A stretch of DNA of 64,000 nt from contig NZ_FOJC01000008.1 of assembly GCF_900109315.1 (NCBI RefSeq), positions 1 to 64,000 on the forward strand, read 5' to 3'. Position numbers and translations under genes: made by a program. Shown piece after piece: positions 8,405 to 17,105 of this stretch; positions within the stretch are counted from its first letter, which is position 1; every line of letters starts with the position of its first letter. Below the pieces are notes generated by a model that saw nothing but the letters and a program-made list of their open reading frames with translations, was not told where the DNA came from and searched no databases. The stretch is from [Haemophilus] ducreyi. Lineage in GTDB: Bacteria > Pseudomonadota > Gammaproteobacteria > Enterobacterales > Pasteurellaceae.

Positions 8405-9115
8405 TTATTGGAAATTATATACAAAACCTATACCATAAGTAATATTACTTGGCTTAGGTTGCCTTACAGGTAAAGCTATTTTTACATTCACCTGTGTTTG
8501 ATAATCTGTGTACGCTGTACCTAATGCTAAGGAATGTTGACCTTTATGGCCACCGATAGCTGCACCAAACGAAATCCCTTGGCTATTGCCAAAATTTAAT
8601 GAAGACATTGCGGCTGTATTAGCGGTATTCATATATGTTTCTTTACGTAATTCATGCACTTTTTGATTTACTTGCTTCAATATTTCGCCACCAATTAAAG
8701 GGTATATTGTTTTTGTGAATTCAGCGATACTTTCACTGTTTCCTAAGCCACTCAAAGATTCTAATGCATTCATTCTCTGATATAAATCATAAAGATTTGC
8801 ATTATGCTCTTGTAAATATCCTCGATTCCATCGAACAACTCTCCACAAATCTAACAAGGTTTCTATCCTACGGTTCTCTGGGTAATCTGCAAAAGTATTA
8901 AGAGGACTCCATGGGAAATCCAACTTACAATCACTTAAATTAATTTGTTCCAATTGATTATCATTTGGCGTTGTTTGCAATTTAGATAAAACATTAGTCC
9001 CTTTTGGATATAAAAATTCATAACATTTTGGAGGAATACCACCAGGTGTCACTATTGCATGCCCAAAATTAGAAAATCCACACGCTAAACATAATATTGT
9101 TATAATCTTTTTCAT
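8405..9115 (-). CDS. Short YadA-type trimeric autotransporter-like outer membrane protein
   Basis: A 236-residue secreted protein with a Sec signal peptide (cut probably after FGHA, residue 20). Residues 21-100 have no family I recognise and hold two cysteines (PPKCYEF and SDCKLDF). A helical, coiled-coil-prone stretch follows (about 105-175). The last 65 or so residues resemble the YadA membrane anchor: TANTAAMSSLNF, then four beta strands (ISFGAAIGG, SLALGTAYTD, VNVKIALPV, NITYGIGFVYNF). The anchor normally trimerises into a 12-strand barrel, but a typical adhesin has a long head and stalk, missing here. It ends FQ, not with an aromatic residue. The ribosome binding site is AAAGGTGA. The role is unknown; attachment or envelope function is a guess. 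Confidence 0.75.
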   Translation of the reverse strand: MKKIITILCLACGFSNFGHAIVTPGGIPPKCYEFLYPKGTNVLSKLQTTPNDNQLEQINLSDCKLDFPWSPLNTFADYPENRRIETLLDLWRVVRWNRGYLQEHNANLYDLYQRMNALESLSGLGNSESIAEFTKTIYPLIGGEILKQVNQKVHELRKETYMNTANTAAMSSLNFGNSQGISFGAAIGGHKGQHSLALGTAYTDYQTQVNVKIALPVRQPKPSNITYGIGFVYNFQ

Positions 9116-9140
9116 AAATCACCTTTAACTTGATACACAC

Positions 9141-9173
9141 AAAAAAAAAGCCTACTACCTTACTCAGTAGTGC
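9141..9173 (-). promoter_or_regulatory. Terminator-like hairpin with T9 tract in the leader of the short autotransporter gene
   Basis: On the minus strand a GCACTAC...GTAGTAGGC hairpin (about 9150-9173) is followed by nine consecutive T (9141-9149), then the AAAGGTGA ribosome binding site and the ATG at 9115. No minus-strand gene lies upstream before divergent recG, so the hairpin must lie inside this gene's own leader. It could act as an attenuator, or the homopolymer could slip and vary expression. The structure is seen; both roles are inferred. Confidence 0.55.
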
Positions 9174-9406
9174 TTACTATTTTCAATATTACTTTTTAGA
9201 GCATAAAAAATTATCGCAATCGCTTTTATACACTAAATAAGCTACATTTTATCATAACACAGACAAAATTAACTTTGGAAAAAATTTAGCTGATAAATTT
9301 ACATTAAATAAGCAGAAATTGGCTTAAAATAGTTCAATTCCTGATAAATTACACTTGCTTAATCATTGCATACAATTAGCTTACAAAACAAACACCTAAA
9401 ATTACA

Positions 9407-11500
9407 ATGGAAAAACAACTTTTAAATGATATTCCTCTCACTCACCTAACGGGCGTAGGGGCTGCTATCGCTGAAAAATTACACCGCTTAGCGATTTATA
9501 ATGTGCAAGATTTGCTGTTTCATTTGCCGATTCGCTATGAAGATCGCACGCGAATCACCTCCATTGCTGATGCTCGGCCTGCGCATTTTGTGACGGTTGA
9601 AGGGCACGTTCAGCTGACAGAGGTTGAATACAGTCGGCGCGCGATTTTGACGGTAGTACTTTCCGATGGCACAAGTAAAATTATGCTGAAATTCTTTAAT
9701 TTTAATGCTGGGATGAAAAATAGTTTTGCAGTGGGTGTACGCGTAAAAGCCTTTGGTGAAATTAAACGTGGCCGTTTTATGGCTGAAATTCACCATCCTG
9801 AATATCAAATTATTTGGCATAATCAACCGCTAACATTAGCCGAAAGTTTAACGCCAATTTATTCCACAACAGAAGGCTTAAAACAAAACGCACTGCGTAA
9901 ACTGACCGAACAAGCATTAGCGCTATTAAATAAGACACAAATTGCTGAATTACTTCCCGCGCAATACAATCCATATCAATACAACTTAACTGAGGCCTTA
10001 CAATTATTACATTGCCCACCGCCCAACATTTCTGCCGAAACCTTAGCGCAAGGCGAACATCCGGCACAAAAGCGGCTGATTTTTGAAGAATTATTGGCAC
10101 ATAATTTAGCTATGCAACAATTACGCCTTGGGGTCAAACAGCTATACGCCACGCCATTACATTACCAAACCGAGTTAAAAACACGCTTTTTAGCCAATTT
10201 AGCGTTCCAACCTACACCGGCACAAACGCGGGTCACCGCCGAGCTCGAAAACGATTTAGCACAAGCGGTACCGATGATGCGATTAGTGCAAGGTGATGTA
10301 GGTTCAGGTAAAACATTAGTGGCTGCCTTAGCCGCATTATTAGCGATTGATAACGGCAAACAGGTGGCATTAATGGCGCCAACTGAAATTTTGGCAGAAC
10401 AGCATGCAACTAATTTTACACAGTGGCTCAAACCTTTTGGCATTAACGTTGGCTGGCTAGCGGGCAAAATAAAAGGCAAAGCAAGAAGTGCACAATTAAC
10501 CGCAATTGAGCAAGGCGAAGTGCAGATGATTATTGGCACGCATGCGTTATTTCAAGAAAGTGTCGCATTTCACGATTTGGCACTGGTGATTATTGATGAA
10601 CAGCACCGCTTTGGCGTACATCAACGTTTAACATTACGGGAAAAAGGTGCTAAAACAACCAATGGACAAGAAATTTATCCCCATCAATTAATTATGACCG
10701 CTACGCCTATTCCACGCACGTTAGCAATGACCGTTTATGCTGATTTAGATACCTCAATTATTGATCAATTACCGCCAGGTAGAACGCCGATCAAAACGAT
10801 TGTTATTGCTGAAGAACGTCGCGCAGAAGTGGTACAGAGGGTGTATCACGCCTGTAAGAATGAAGGTCGCCAAGCTTATTGGGTATGCACATTAATTGAT
10901 GAATCCGAGGTGCTAGAAGCACAAGCAGCAGCGGCAATTGCTGAAGATTTACAACGTGCGCTACCCGATTTACGTATTGGTTTAGTACATGGACGAATGA
11001 AACCGCAAGAAAAACAAACCATTATGGTCGCGTTTAAAGCGGGAACATTAGATTTACTGGTTGCAACTACTGTGATTGAAGTGGGCGTTGATGTGCCAAA
11101 TGCTAGCCTTATGATTATTGAAAATTCCGAACGTTTAGGGCTAGCACAATTACATCAGCTACGTGGGCGTGTAGGTCGTGGAGCGACTGCCTCACATTGT
11201 GTGTTAATGTATAAACCACCGCTAGGTAAAATTTCTAGCAAACGTTTACAAGTTATGCGTGATAGCCAAGATGGTTTTTATATCGCCGAGAAAGATTTAG
11301 AGATTCGTGGTACGGGTGAAATTCTTGGCACTAAACAAACAGGTATGGCTGAATTTAAAGTCGCCGATCTAATGCGCGACCGTAAACTGATCCCTTTAGT
11401 ACAACACTCTGCCAAACAAATTATTAGTGAAACTCCAGCGCTTGCTGAAGCCTTAATCGCACGGTGGCTGAATCAAAAAGCCGATTACTGCAATGCTTAA
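9407..11500 (+). CDS. recG: ATP-dependent DNA helicase RecG
   Basis: Superfamily 2 helicase that remodels stalled replication forks and branch-migrates recombination intermediates. The 697 residues match the family. The N-terminal wedge/OB domain begins with LTHLTGVGAAIAEKL. Walker A is GDVGSGKTLVA (about 295-305), the DEQH box is in IIDEQHRFG, and motif VI is in QLRGRVGRGA. No strong Shine-Dalgarno precedes the ATG, but the start aligns with E. coli RecG. recG, rpoZ and spoT are colinear but not tightly packed. Confidence 0.97.
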   Translation: MEKQLLNDIPLTHLTGVGAAIAEKLHRLAIYNVQDLLFHLPIRYEDRTRITSIADARPAHFVTVEGHVQLTEVEYSRRAILTVVLSDGTSKIMLKFFNFNAGMKNSFAVGVRVKAFGEIKRGRFMAEIHHPEYQIIWHNQPLTLAESLTPIYSTTEGLKQNALRKLTEQALALLNKTQIAELLPAQYNPYQYNLTEALQLLHCPPPNISAETLAQGEHPAQKRLIFEELLAHNLAMQQLRLGVKQLYATPLHYQTELKTRFLANLAFQPTPAQTRVTAELENDLAQAVPMMRLVQGDVGSGKTLVAALAALLAIDNGKQVALMAPTEILAEQHATNFTQWLKPFGINVGWLAGKIKGKARSAQLTAIEQGEVQMIIGTHALFQESVAFHDLALVIIDEQHRFGVHQRLTLREKGAKTTNGQEIYPHQLIMTATPIPRTLAMTVYADLDTSIIDQLPPGRTPIKTIVIAEERRAEVVQRVYHACKNEGRQAYWVCTLIDESEVLEAQAAAAIAEDLQRALPDLRIGLVHGRMKPQEKQTIMVAFKAGTLDLLVATTVIEVGVDVPNASLMIIENSERLGLAQLHQLRGRVGRGATASHCVLMYKPPLGKISSKRLQVMRDSQDGFYIAEKDLEIRGTGEILGTKQTGMAEFKVADLMRDRKLIPLVQHSAKQIISETPALAEALIARWLNQKADYCNA

Positions 11501-11618
11501 TTGCTAATGGATCACTAATCAATACCATAGGCTGATTTTCAATTGTCATTAACACAGAATACCTATATAATCCCTGATCTTTTTTATAAATGAAAATATA
11601 AAACTTTGGAGTAACTCA

Positions 11619-11900
11619 ATGGCTCGTGTAACCGTCCAAGAAGCTGCCGATAAAATCGGTAACCGTTTCGACTTAATTTTGACAGCCGCACGCCGTGCAA
11701 GACAATTACAACTTCACGTTCGTGAGCCGCTTGTCCCTGAAGAAAATGATAAACCTACCGTGATCGCCTTACGCGAAATTGAAAAAGGCCTGATTAACGG
11801 GTCAATTATGGATCAATTAGAAAATAGCGATGCAGTCCGCCAAGAGGTGGCTGAACAAGAAGCGATTTCTTTCTTAACCGATATTCAAACCAACGCTTAA
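11619..11900 (+). CDS. rpoZ: RNA polymerase omega subunit
   Basis: Small subunit that helps the beta' subunit fold and, with it, forms a ppGpp-binding site. The 93 residues begin [28 protein letters not shown], the conserved family core. A GGAG site precedes the ATG. It lies just before spoT, as in most gammaproteobacteria, so the polymerase subunit that senses ppGpp is linked to the enzyme that controls it. gmk, usually next to it, is not in this interval. Confidence 0.97.
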
Positions 11901-11928
11901 TACAACGCTTATTTTTATTCATTTAATG

Positions 11929-12005
11929 ATGGATAATTGATAATGAACAAGGTTTTATTGCTTGAATAAGCGCTAAAATCTGGCTAAACATTAACAATTA
12001 TCCAT
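11929..12005. repeat. Inverted repeat between rpoZ and spoT
   Basis: Fifteen-base arms, ATGGATAATTGATAA at 11929-11943 and its complement at 11991-12005, match at 14 positions and enclose 47 bases. There is no terminator-like T-run on either side. It could be an RNA structure in the spoT leader or the remnant of a small palindromic element. Only one copy was noticed in the window. Confidence 0.4.
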
Positions 12006-12039
12006 TATTTTTTTAACTTGCCATATTGTGAGGTGAAAT

Positions 12040-13746
12040 TTGCATCTTTTTGAGCCGCTTCATAGCATTATTCAAACTTATTTACCTACCGATAAAATCG
12101 AATGGATACAACGCGCTTTTGTCGTGGCTCGTGATGCTCACGAAGGTCAAACTCGCTCTAGTGGTGAGCCTTATATTACTCATCCGGTCGCGGTTGCCAC
12201 CATTATTGCTGAAATGAAACTAGATCATGAAGCAATTATGGCTGCTTTATTACATGATGTTATTGAAGATACGCCCTATACTGAAGAAGAATTAGCGGCT
12301 GAATTTGGTAGTAATGTTGCAAAAATCGTACAAGGCGTTTCAAAACTAGATAAATTAAAATTCCGTACCCGCCAAGAAGCTCAAGTTGAAAACTTCCGTA
12401 AAATGATCTTGGCAATGACCAAAGATATTCGTGTAGTACTAATTAAATTAGCCGACCGCACACATAATATGCGGACGCTGGGTTCACTTCGTCCAGATAA
12501 ACGCCGTCGTATTGCTAAAGAAACACTAGAAATCTATAGCCCTCTTGCCCATCGTTTGGGAATTGAGCATCTGAAAAATGAATTGGAAAATTTATGCTTT
12601 CAAGCCATGCATCCTTATCGTTATCGCATTTTACGTTTAGCCATTGATATGGCTAGAGGCACTCGTCAAGATCTGCTTTCAACTATCTCGCACGAAATAC
12701 AAATGCGTTTAGATGAAATGGGGATTAAAGGCCGTGTTTACGGGCGTGAAAAACATCTTTACGCCTTGTATGAAAAAATGCGTCAGCGTGATCAACATTT
12801 TCATTCTATTTTGGATATCTATGCTTTTCGTATTGTAGTCAATTCGATCGATAATTGTTATCGCGTACTTGGACAAATGCACGCGCTATATAAACCTAGA
12901 CCATACCAAATCCGTGACTATATTGCCGTGCCAAAAAGCAATGGCTATCAATCATTACATACGTCAATGATTGGCCATAAAGGTATGCCGATTGAAGTAC
13001 AAATCCGGACTGAAGATATGGACTTAATGGCAGAATTAGGTGTTGCTGCCCATTGGCGTTATAGTGAAGATCAAACACAAACCACGAGCGTACAGCAAAA
13101 AGCACAACAATGGCTACGCAGTATTGTCGAATTACAACAAAGCGCGGGTAATTCCGACGAGTTTATTGAAAACGTTAAATCGGATCTTTTTTCAGATGAT
13201 ATTTATGTGTTCACGCCAAAAGGTCGAATTGTCGAATTACCTGCTAAAGCGACCGCTATTGACTTTGCCTATGCAGTACATTCAGATATTGGCGATTGTT
13301 GTATTGGTGCAACCGTTGATCGTAAGCCATATCCGATTTCACAACCGCTAGAATCGGGTCAGACCGTTGAAATTATTACCAAAGCCGGTAAACATCCAAA
13401 ACGTGCGTGGCTAAATTTTGTGGTCACAGCCAAAGCGCGATCAAAAATTAAAGCGGCCCTTAAACAGTTTGAACTGATTGCTGAAAAACCAGAAGAAACA
13501 GAGAAAGTTGAACAATTAGATATCGAACTAGAAATTAAAGATCAAACTGGCGTGCTTGCTAATATTACAAACACTATCGCGTCTATGAACAGCAACATTG
13601 GTATGATTGAAAGTCGCCCAAATGATAAAGGCAACTACCAAGTGAAAATGCGAATTAGCGTAACAGATAAAACGCATCTATACGTCGTTATTCAAAAATT
13701 GATTAGAGTCCGCGGTGTGATACGTGTGGCAAAAGTCAGCGCCTAG
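12040..13746 (+). CDS. spoT: SpoT (p)ppGpp hydrolase/synthetase lacking the helical and CC domains
   Basis: Bifunctional alarmone enzyme. The start is TTG with GAGGTGAAA upstream, aligning with E. coli SpoT, which also uses TTG. Visible parts: the HD hydrolase (LLHDVIEDT near residue 70), the synthetase domain (GREKHLYALYEKM to GVAAHW, about 235-345), TGS (DIYVFTPKGRIVELP to EIITKAG, about 385-450) and a C-terminal ACT domain (LDIELEIKDQTGVLANIT onwards, about 490-568). The protein is 568 residues, against 702 in E. coli and about 677 in H. influenzae as I recall. The shortfall lies between KIKAALKQF and VEQLDIELE (junction about 13465-13510), so the helical and CC/zinc-finger domains are absent, in frame. 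Catalysis should persist; control by the missing domains should not. Confidence 0.92.
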   Translation: MHLFEPLHSIIQTYLPTDKIEWIQRAFVVARDAHEGQTRSSGEPYITHPVAVATIIAEMKLDHEAIMAALLHDVIEDTPYTEEELAAEFGSNVAKIVQGVSKLDKLKFRTRQEAQVENFRKMILAMTKDIRVVLIKLADRTHNMRTLGSLRPDKRRRIAKETLEIYSPLAHRLGIEHLKNELENLCFQAMHPYRYRILRLAIDMARGTRQDLLSTISHEIQMRLDEMGIKGRVYGREKHLYALYEKMRQRDQHFHSILDIYAFRIVVNSIDNCYRVLGQMHALYKPRPYQIRDYIAVPKSNGYQSLHTSMIGHKGMPIEVQIRTEDMDLMAELGVAAHWRYSEDQTQTTSVQQKAQQWLRSIVELQQSAGNSDEFIENVKSDLFSDDIYVFTPKGRIVELPAKATAIDFAYAVHSDIGDCCIGATVDRKPYPISQPLESGQTVEIITKAGKHPKRAWLNFVVTAKARSKIKAALKQFELIAEKPEETEKVEQLDIELEIKDQTGVLANITNTIASMNSNIGMIESRPNDKGNYQVKMRISVTDKTHLYVVIQKLIRVRGVIRVAKVSA

Positions 13747-13864
13747 TCGTTACAAGCGGTCTCATTCGCAAATCTTTCCGCTTTTCCAACCTCTCTACTC
13801 GTTTATCTCTTATCATTCGGCTATAATTAGCCGAATTTTTTCTATATTTTAAAGGAAACTAACA

Positions 13865-14722
13865 ATGTTATATCCAAGCGAAGAATTTCTTTATGCTCCG
13901 ATTGAGTGGGTCGATCATAGCAAAGGCTACACTGATATTCGTTATCATAAATCAACTGACGGTATCGCCAAAATTACGATTAATCGCCCAGAAGTCCGCA
14001 ATGCTTTTCGGCCTCAAACCGTAAAAGAGATGATCAACGCTTTTACTGATGCTCGCTTTGATGAAAAAATAGGCGTAATTGTGTTAACCGGTGAAGGAGA
14101 ATATGCGTTTTGCGCCGGCGGCGACCAAAAAATTCGTGGCGATTACGGCGGTTATCAAGATGACCAAGGTGTTCATCACCTCAATATACTTGAATTTCAG
14201 CGTGATATTAGAACCTGTCCAAAACCCGTAGTAGCAATGGTAGCAGGCTACGCCGTTGGTGGTGGCCATGTATTACATATGATGTGCGATCTAACTATTG
14301 CCGCTGAAAATGCTAAATTTGGGCAAACTGGTCCGAAAGTCGGTTCCTTTGATGGTGGCTGGGGAGCAAGCTATATGGCGCGCATAGTTGGTCAGAAAAA
14401 AGCGCGTGAAATTTGGTTCTTATGCCGTATGTATGATGCTCAAGAAGCATTAAACATGGGCTTAGTTAACACCGTTGTGCCTTATGCCGATCTTGAAAAA
14501 GAAACCGTGCGTTGGTGCCGTGAAATGTTACAAAATAGCCCAATCGCCTTACGCTGTTTGAAAGCAGCGCTCAATGCTGATTGTGATGGCCAAGCTGGTT
14601 TACAAGAATTAGCGGGCAACGCAACCATGCTGTTCTATATGACAGAAGAAGGCCAAGAAGGCCGAAATGCTTTCAATGAAAAACGTGAACCAGACTTTAG
14701 TAAATTCAAGCGTAATCCATAA
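13865..14722 (+). CDS. menB: 1,4-dihydroxy-2-naphthoyl-CoA synthase
   Basis: Crotonase-fold enzyme that closes the naphthoate ring in menaquinone synthesis. The 285 residues match E. coli MenB (285). Oxyanion-hole and active-site segments are clear: [30 protein letters not shown] and [30 protein letters not shown] lies before the ATG. It stands alone here, without the other men genes, between spoT and the convergent rpmJ/rpmE pair. Menaquinone use fits a facultative anaerobe. Confidence 0.97.
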   Translation: MLYPSEEFLYAPIEWVDHSKGYTDIRYHKSTDGIAKITINRPEVRNAFRPQTVKEMINAFTDARFDEKIGVIVLTGEGEYAFCAGGDQKIRGDYGGYQDDQGVHHLNILEFQRDIRTCPKPVVAMVAGYAVGGGHVLHMMCDLTIAAENAKFGQTGPKVGSFDGGWGASYMARIVGQKKAREIWFLCRMYDAQEALNMGLVNTVVPYADLEKETVRWCREMLQNSPIALRCLKAALNADCDGQAGLQELAGNATMLFYMTEEGQEGRNAFNEKREPDFSKFKRNP

Positions 14723-14851
14723 ACAAATATTGGTAATACTTGCCTCTCTTACTCAGAGAGGCAGTAACAAGCACACAAGATAAATTATCTTTAGCTACAC
14801 GTAACCCTGCGCTAACGGTGTATTATTTGCCTAAACCGTCTTTTATCACAT

Positions 14852-14885
14852 AAAAAAAGCGTATTATTTAAATACGCTTTTATCT
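14852..14885. terminator. Bidirectional terminator between menB and the rpmE2-rpmJ2 operon
   Basis: A perfect 10-base stem, AAAGCGTATT at 14856-14865 and its complement at 14871-14880, has a 5-base loop. The plus strand continues TTATCTT after the arm; the minus strand has seven T in a row. It suits both convergent transcripts, with the stronger tail for the minus-strand ribosomal genes. Confidence 0.75.
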
Positions 14886-14891
14886 TTACAC

Positions 14892-15017
14892 CTAACGCTG
14901 GCGTGCCTTAAAACGAGGATTCGTTTTACAAATAACGTACAACTTGCCTTTACGACGAACGATTTGGCAATCTGGATGACGTGATTTAGCTGTTTTTAAT
15001 GAATTTAAAATTTTCAT
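14892..15017 (-). CDS. rpmJ2: Ribosomal protein L36, zinc-independent paralogue
   Basis: A 41-residue L36 of the YkgO type ([20 protein letters not shown], ending NPRFKARQR). It has lost the first cysteines of the Cys-Cys-Cys-His zinc ribbon seen in the normal copy at 33595-33708. It follows rpmE2 on the same strand after 11 bases. In other bacteria such pairs replace the zinc-containing proteins when Zur senses zinc starvation. The two forms are easily told apart here because both are in the window. Confidence 0.9.
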   Translation of the reverse strand: MKILNSLKTAKSRHPDCQIVRRKGKLYVICKTNPRFKARQR

Positions 15018-15028
15018 GCACATTCCTC

Positions 15029-15298
15029 TTATTTTTTAGCCGCTAAACTTGCCATACCTTTAAAGCGTTCATTAAATTTACTTGCGCGACCTTCCGTATT
15101 TGCTTCACGGCGTCTACCTGTATAAACAGGGTGTGACGCAGATGAAGTATCTAATGGGTAAAATGGATATTCTTTACCATCTTCCCACATCATTGATTTA
15201 TTAGTTGCGACACAAGAACGAATAACCCAACCCATTTGGGCAGAAGCATCATAAAATAATACTTCACGATAATTTTCAGGATGAATTCCTTTTTTCAT
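15029..15298 (-). CDS. rpmE2: Ribosomal protein L31 type B, zinc-independent
   Basis: An 89-residue L31 of the YkgM type ([21 protein letters not shown], then [24 protein letters not shown]). The CxxC zinc site of classical L31 is absent; a single Cys remains in RSCVATN. It is the first gene of a two-gene operon with rpmJ2. The ribosome binding site is AGGAT. I looked for a Zur box in 15299-15400 and did not find a convincing palindrome, so zinc control is inferred from family knowledge only. Confidence 0.92.
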   Translation of the reverse strand: MKKGIHPENYREVLFYDASAQMGWVIRSCVATNKSMMWEDGKEYPFYPLDTSSASHPVYTGRRREANTEGRASKFNERFKGMASLAAKK

Positions 15299-15521
15299 AT
15301 TAAAAATCCTCCGACTAACACAGTCATTTCCCTAAATAAAAAGTGGTTATATCCTACCTGAGAATTCTTCTTATTTCCATATATTTCTATAATTTTTTAT
15401 GGCTTTACGAATAAATGCTTAACCCATTGAAGAAAAAATTAAGATCTAAATTAACTTTTCATTCTTGATTTTATGGTAGGCTATTACTTATATTGATTGC
15501 ATAAATTGCTGAGGACGACCA

Positions 15522-16196
15522 ATGGCACAACAACCTTTTCTTATTGCACCATCTATTCTATCTGCTGATCTTGCCCGCTTAGGTTATGATGTCAACCAAG
15601 TATTAACAGCAGGGGCAGACATTATCCATTTTGATGTAATGGATAACCATTTCGTGCCAAACCTAACCTTTGGCCCAATGATCTGCCAAGCATTACGTGA
15701 TTACGGCATTACGGCAGAAATTGATGTACATCTGATGGTCAAACCGGTGGAACGGATAATTCCTGACTTTGCCAAAGCAGGAGCGAATTATATTACTTTC
15801 CACCCTGAAGCGACTGATCATATTGACCGCACCTTGCAATTAATCCATCAATATGGTTGTAAAGCAGGCTTAGTGTTCAATCCCGCCACACCACTGCATT
15901 ACCTTGATTATGTAATAGATAAAGTCGATATGATTTTATTAATGGGCGTTAATCCAGGCTTTGGCGGACAAACATTTATTCCAAGTACATTAACCAAATT
16001 ACGAGAAGTCCGCCAACGGATTGATGCCTGTGGAAAAAATATCCGCTTAGAAATTGATGGCGGAGTAAAAATTGACAATATTGCAAAAATTGCCGCAGCA
16101 GGCGCAGATACATTCGTGGCAGGTTCAGCGATTTTTGATCAACAAAATTATAAAAGCGTTATCGATCAAATGCGGGCAGAATTATCCAAGATTTAA
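15522..16196 (+). CDS. rpe: Ribulose-phosphate 3-epimerase
   Basis: Pentose phosphate and ribose metabolism: interconverts ribulose 5-phosphate and xylulose 5-phosphate. A TIM barrel of 224 residues, with the metal/active-site segments [24 protein letters not shown] (catalytic Asp), [11 protein letters not shown] and [20 protein letters not shown] precedes the ATG. It stands alone between divergent rpmE2 and acpP, without gph or trpS next to it. Confidence 0.97.
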   Translation: MAQQPFLIAPSILSADLARLGYDVNQVLTAGADIIHFDVMDNHFVPNLTFGPMICQALRDYGITAEIDVHLMVKPVERIIPDFAKAGANYITFHPEATDHIDRTLQLIHQYGCKAGLVFNPATPLHYLDYVIDKVDMILLMGVNPGFGGQTFIPSTLTKLREVRQRIDACGKNIRLEIDGGVKIDNIAKIAAAGADTFVAGSAIFDQQNYKSVIDQMRAELSKI

Positions 16197-16476
16197 ATAA
16201 ATAATCGGTCTATTTCTGCAAAAAATTTGCAAAAATTGGCTATTTATACAAGATAAATTACCGATCTAGGCATAATCTACTATAGATAAAGTACTTGCAT
16301 AATGTTAGAATGGATGCGACTTTTTTACTCTATTTTTATGTTGAGTAAACTACATTATTCTCGTGTTAGAAAAAGCGCGCTGGTTCGACCTTTTTTGTAA
16401 AATGTTGAATTTGGCTTTTTTTTCTTTACACTGTTCAACTCTCGCATTTAGGCGAATTTCACATAGGAAAAATAAA

Positions 16477-16710
16477 ATGAGCATTGAAGAACGCGTAAAA
16501 AAAATCATCGTTGATCAATTAGGTGTTAAAGCTGAAGATGTAAAACCAGAAGCTTCATTCATTGAAGACTTAGGTGCAGACTCTTTAGACACGGTTGAAT
16601 TAGTGATGGCTTTAGAAGAAGAATTCGATATCGAAATTCCAGACGAAGAAGCTGAAAAAATCACTACAGTTCAATCTGCAATTGATTACGTGGCAAAAGC
16701 TAACGCATAA
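16477..16710 (+). CDS. acpP: Acyl carrier protein
   Basis: Small acidic carrier for fatty acid synthesis; 77 residues. The phosphopantetheine serine is in the DSL motif ([13 protein letters not shown], Ser37). The ATG at 16477 is chosen because it gives the family N terminus [11 protein letters not shown] and has TAGGAAA upstream. A reading from 16363 would add 38 unsupported residues. It is not in a fab cluster here. SpoT, encoded nearby, binds acyl carrier protein through its TGS domain in E. coli. Confidence 0.98.
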   Translation: MSIEERVKKIIVDQLGVKAEDVKPEASFIEDLGADSLDTVELVMALEEEFDIEIPDEEAEKITTVQSAIDYVAKANA

Positions 16711-16863
16711 TTCAGTAATATGAGGTGGTCAAATGACTGCCTTATTTTTTAACTATTATTTATCTAAATTCACGCATCTCTAGTTCAATCAATAAAAATT
16801 TGCTCAAAAACACTTAAAACCGCTTACAAACCAAACAAACAACAGAAAATAGATAAAAAGCAC

Positions 16864-16891
16864 TTGACGCTCTTACTAAAATCCGTATTAT
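16864..16891 (+). promoter_or_regulatory. Promoter of tRNA-Lys
   Basis: TTGACG (16864-16869), a 16-base spacer and TATTAT (16886-16891) are followed by a C/G-containing discriminator, ACACGCCTG. The predicted start lies about 15-20 bases before the mature tRNA. Confidence 0.75.
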
Positions 16892-16914
16892 ACACGCCTG
16901 TTATGCAATATTAA

Positions 16915-16990
16915 GGGTCGTTAGCTCAGTCGGTAGAGCAGCGGACTTTTAATCCGTTGGTCGAAGGTTCGAATCCTTCACGACCCACCA
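16915..16990 (+). tRNA. tRNA-Lys (anticodon TTT)
   Basis: A 76-base cloverleaf with an encoded CCA end. The acceptor GGGTCGT pairs with ACGACCC, the D arm is GCTC/GAGC, the anticodon loop is CTTTTAA and the T loop is TTCGAAT. It stands alone with its own promoter. Confidence 0.97.
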
Positions 16991-17105
16991 CTTATTTCAT
17001 ACTTTCCTAAAAATTTTCATTAAAAAAACCACTTAGCGGATAGTTATAGTGTAGAATTTGCTATATCTTAATTTAAAACTACTTTATATTTATCGCATTC
17101 ACTCA

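Noticed and set aside
10162..10539. Minus-strand 125-codon frame in recG
   Set aside because: Composition and position show it is an antisense shadow of the helicase domain.
14741..14763. Perfect 9-bp hairpin after menB (TGCCTCTCT and complement)
   Set aside because: No T-run follows on either strand; the better terminator for menB is at 14852-14885.
15299..15400. Zur operator upstream of rpmE2
   Set aside because: GGTTATATCC near 15347 recalls part of a Zur box but the full palindrome is not there.
16363..16476. N-terminal extension of acpP
   Set aside because: The 38 extra residues have no match in acyl carrier proteins, and the ribosome binding site lies just before 16477.
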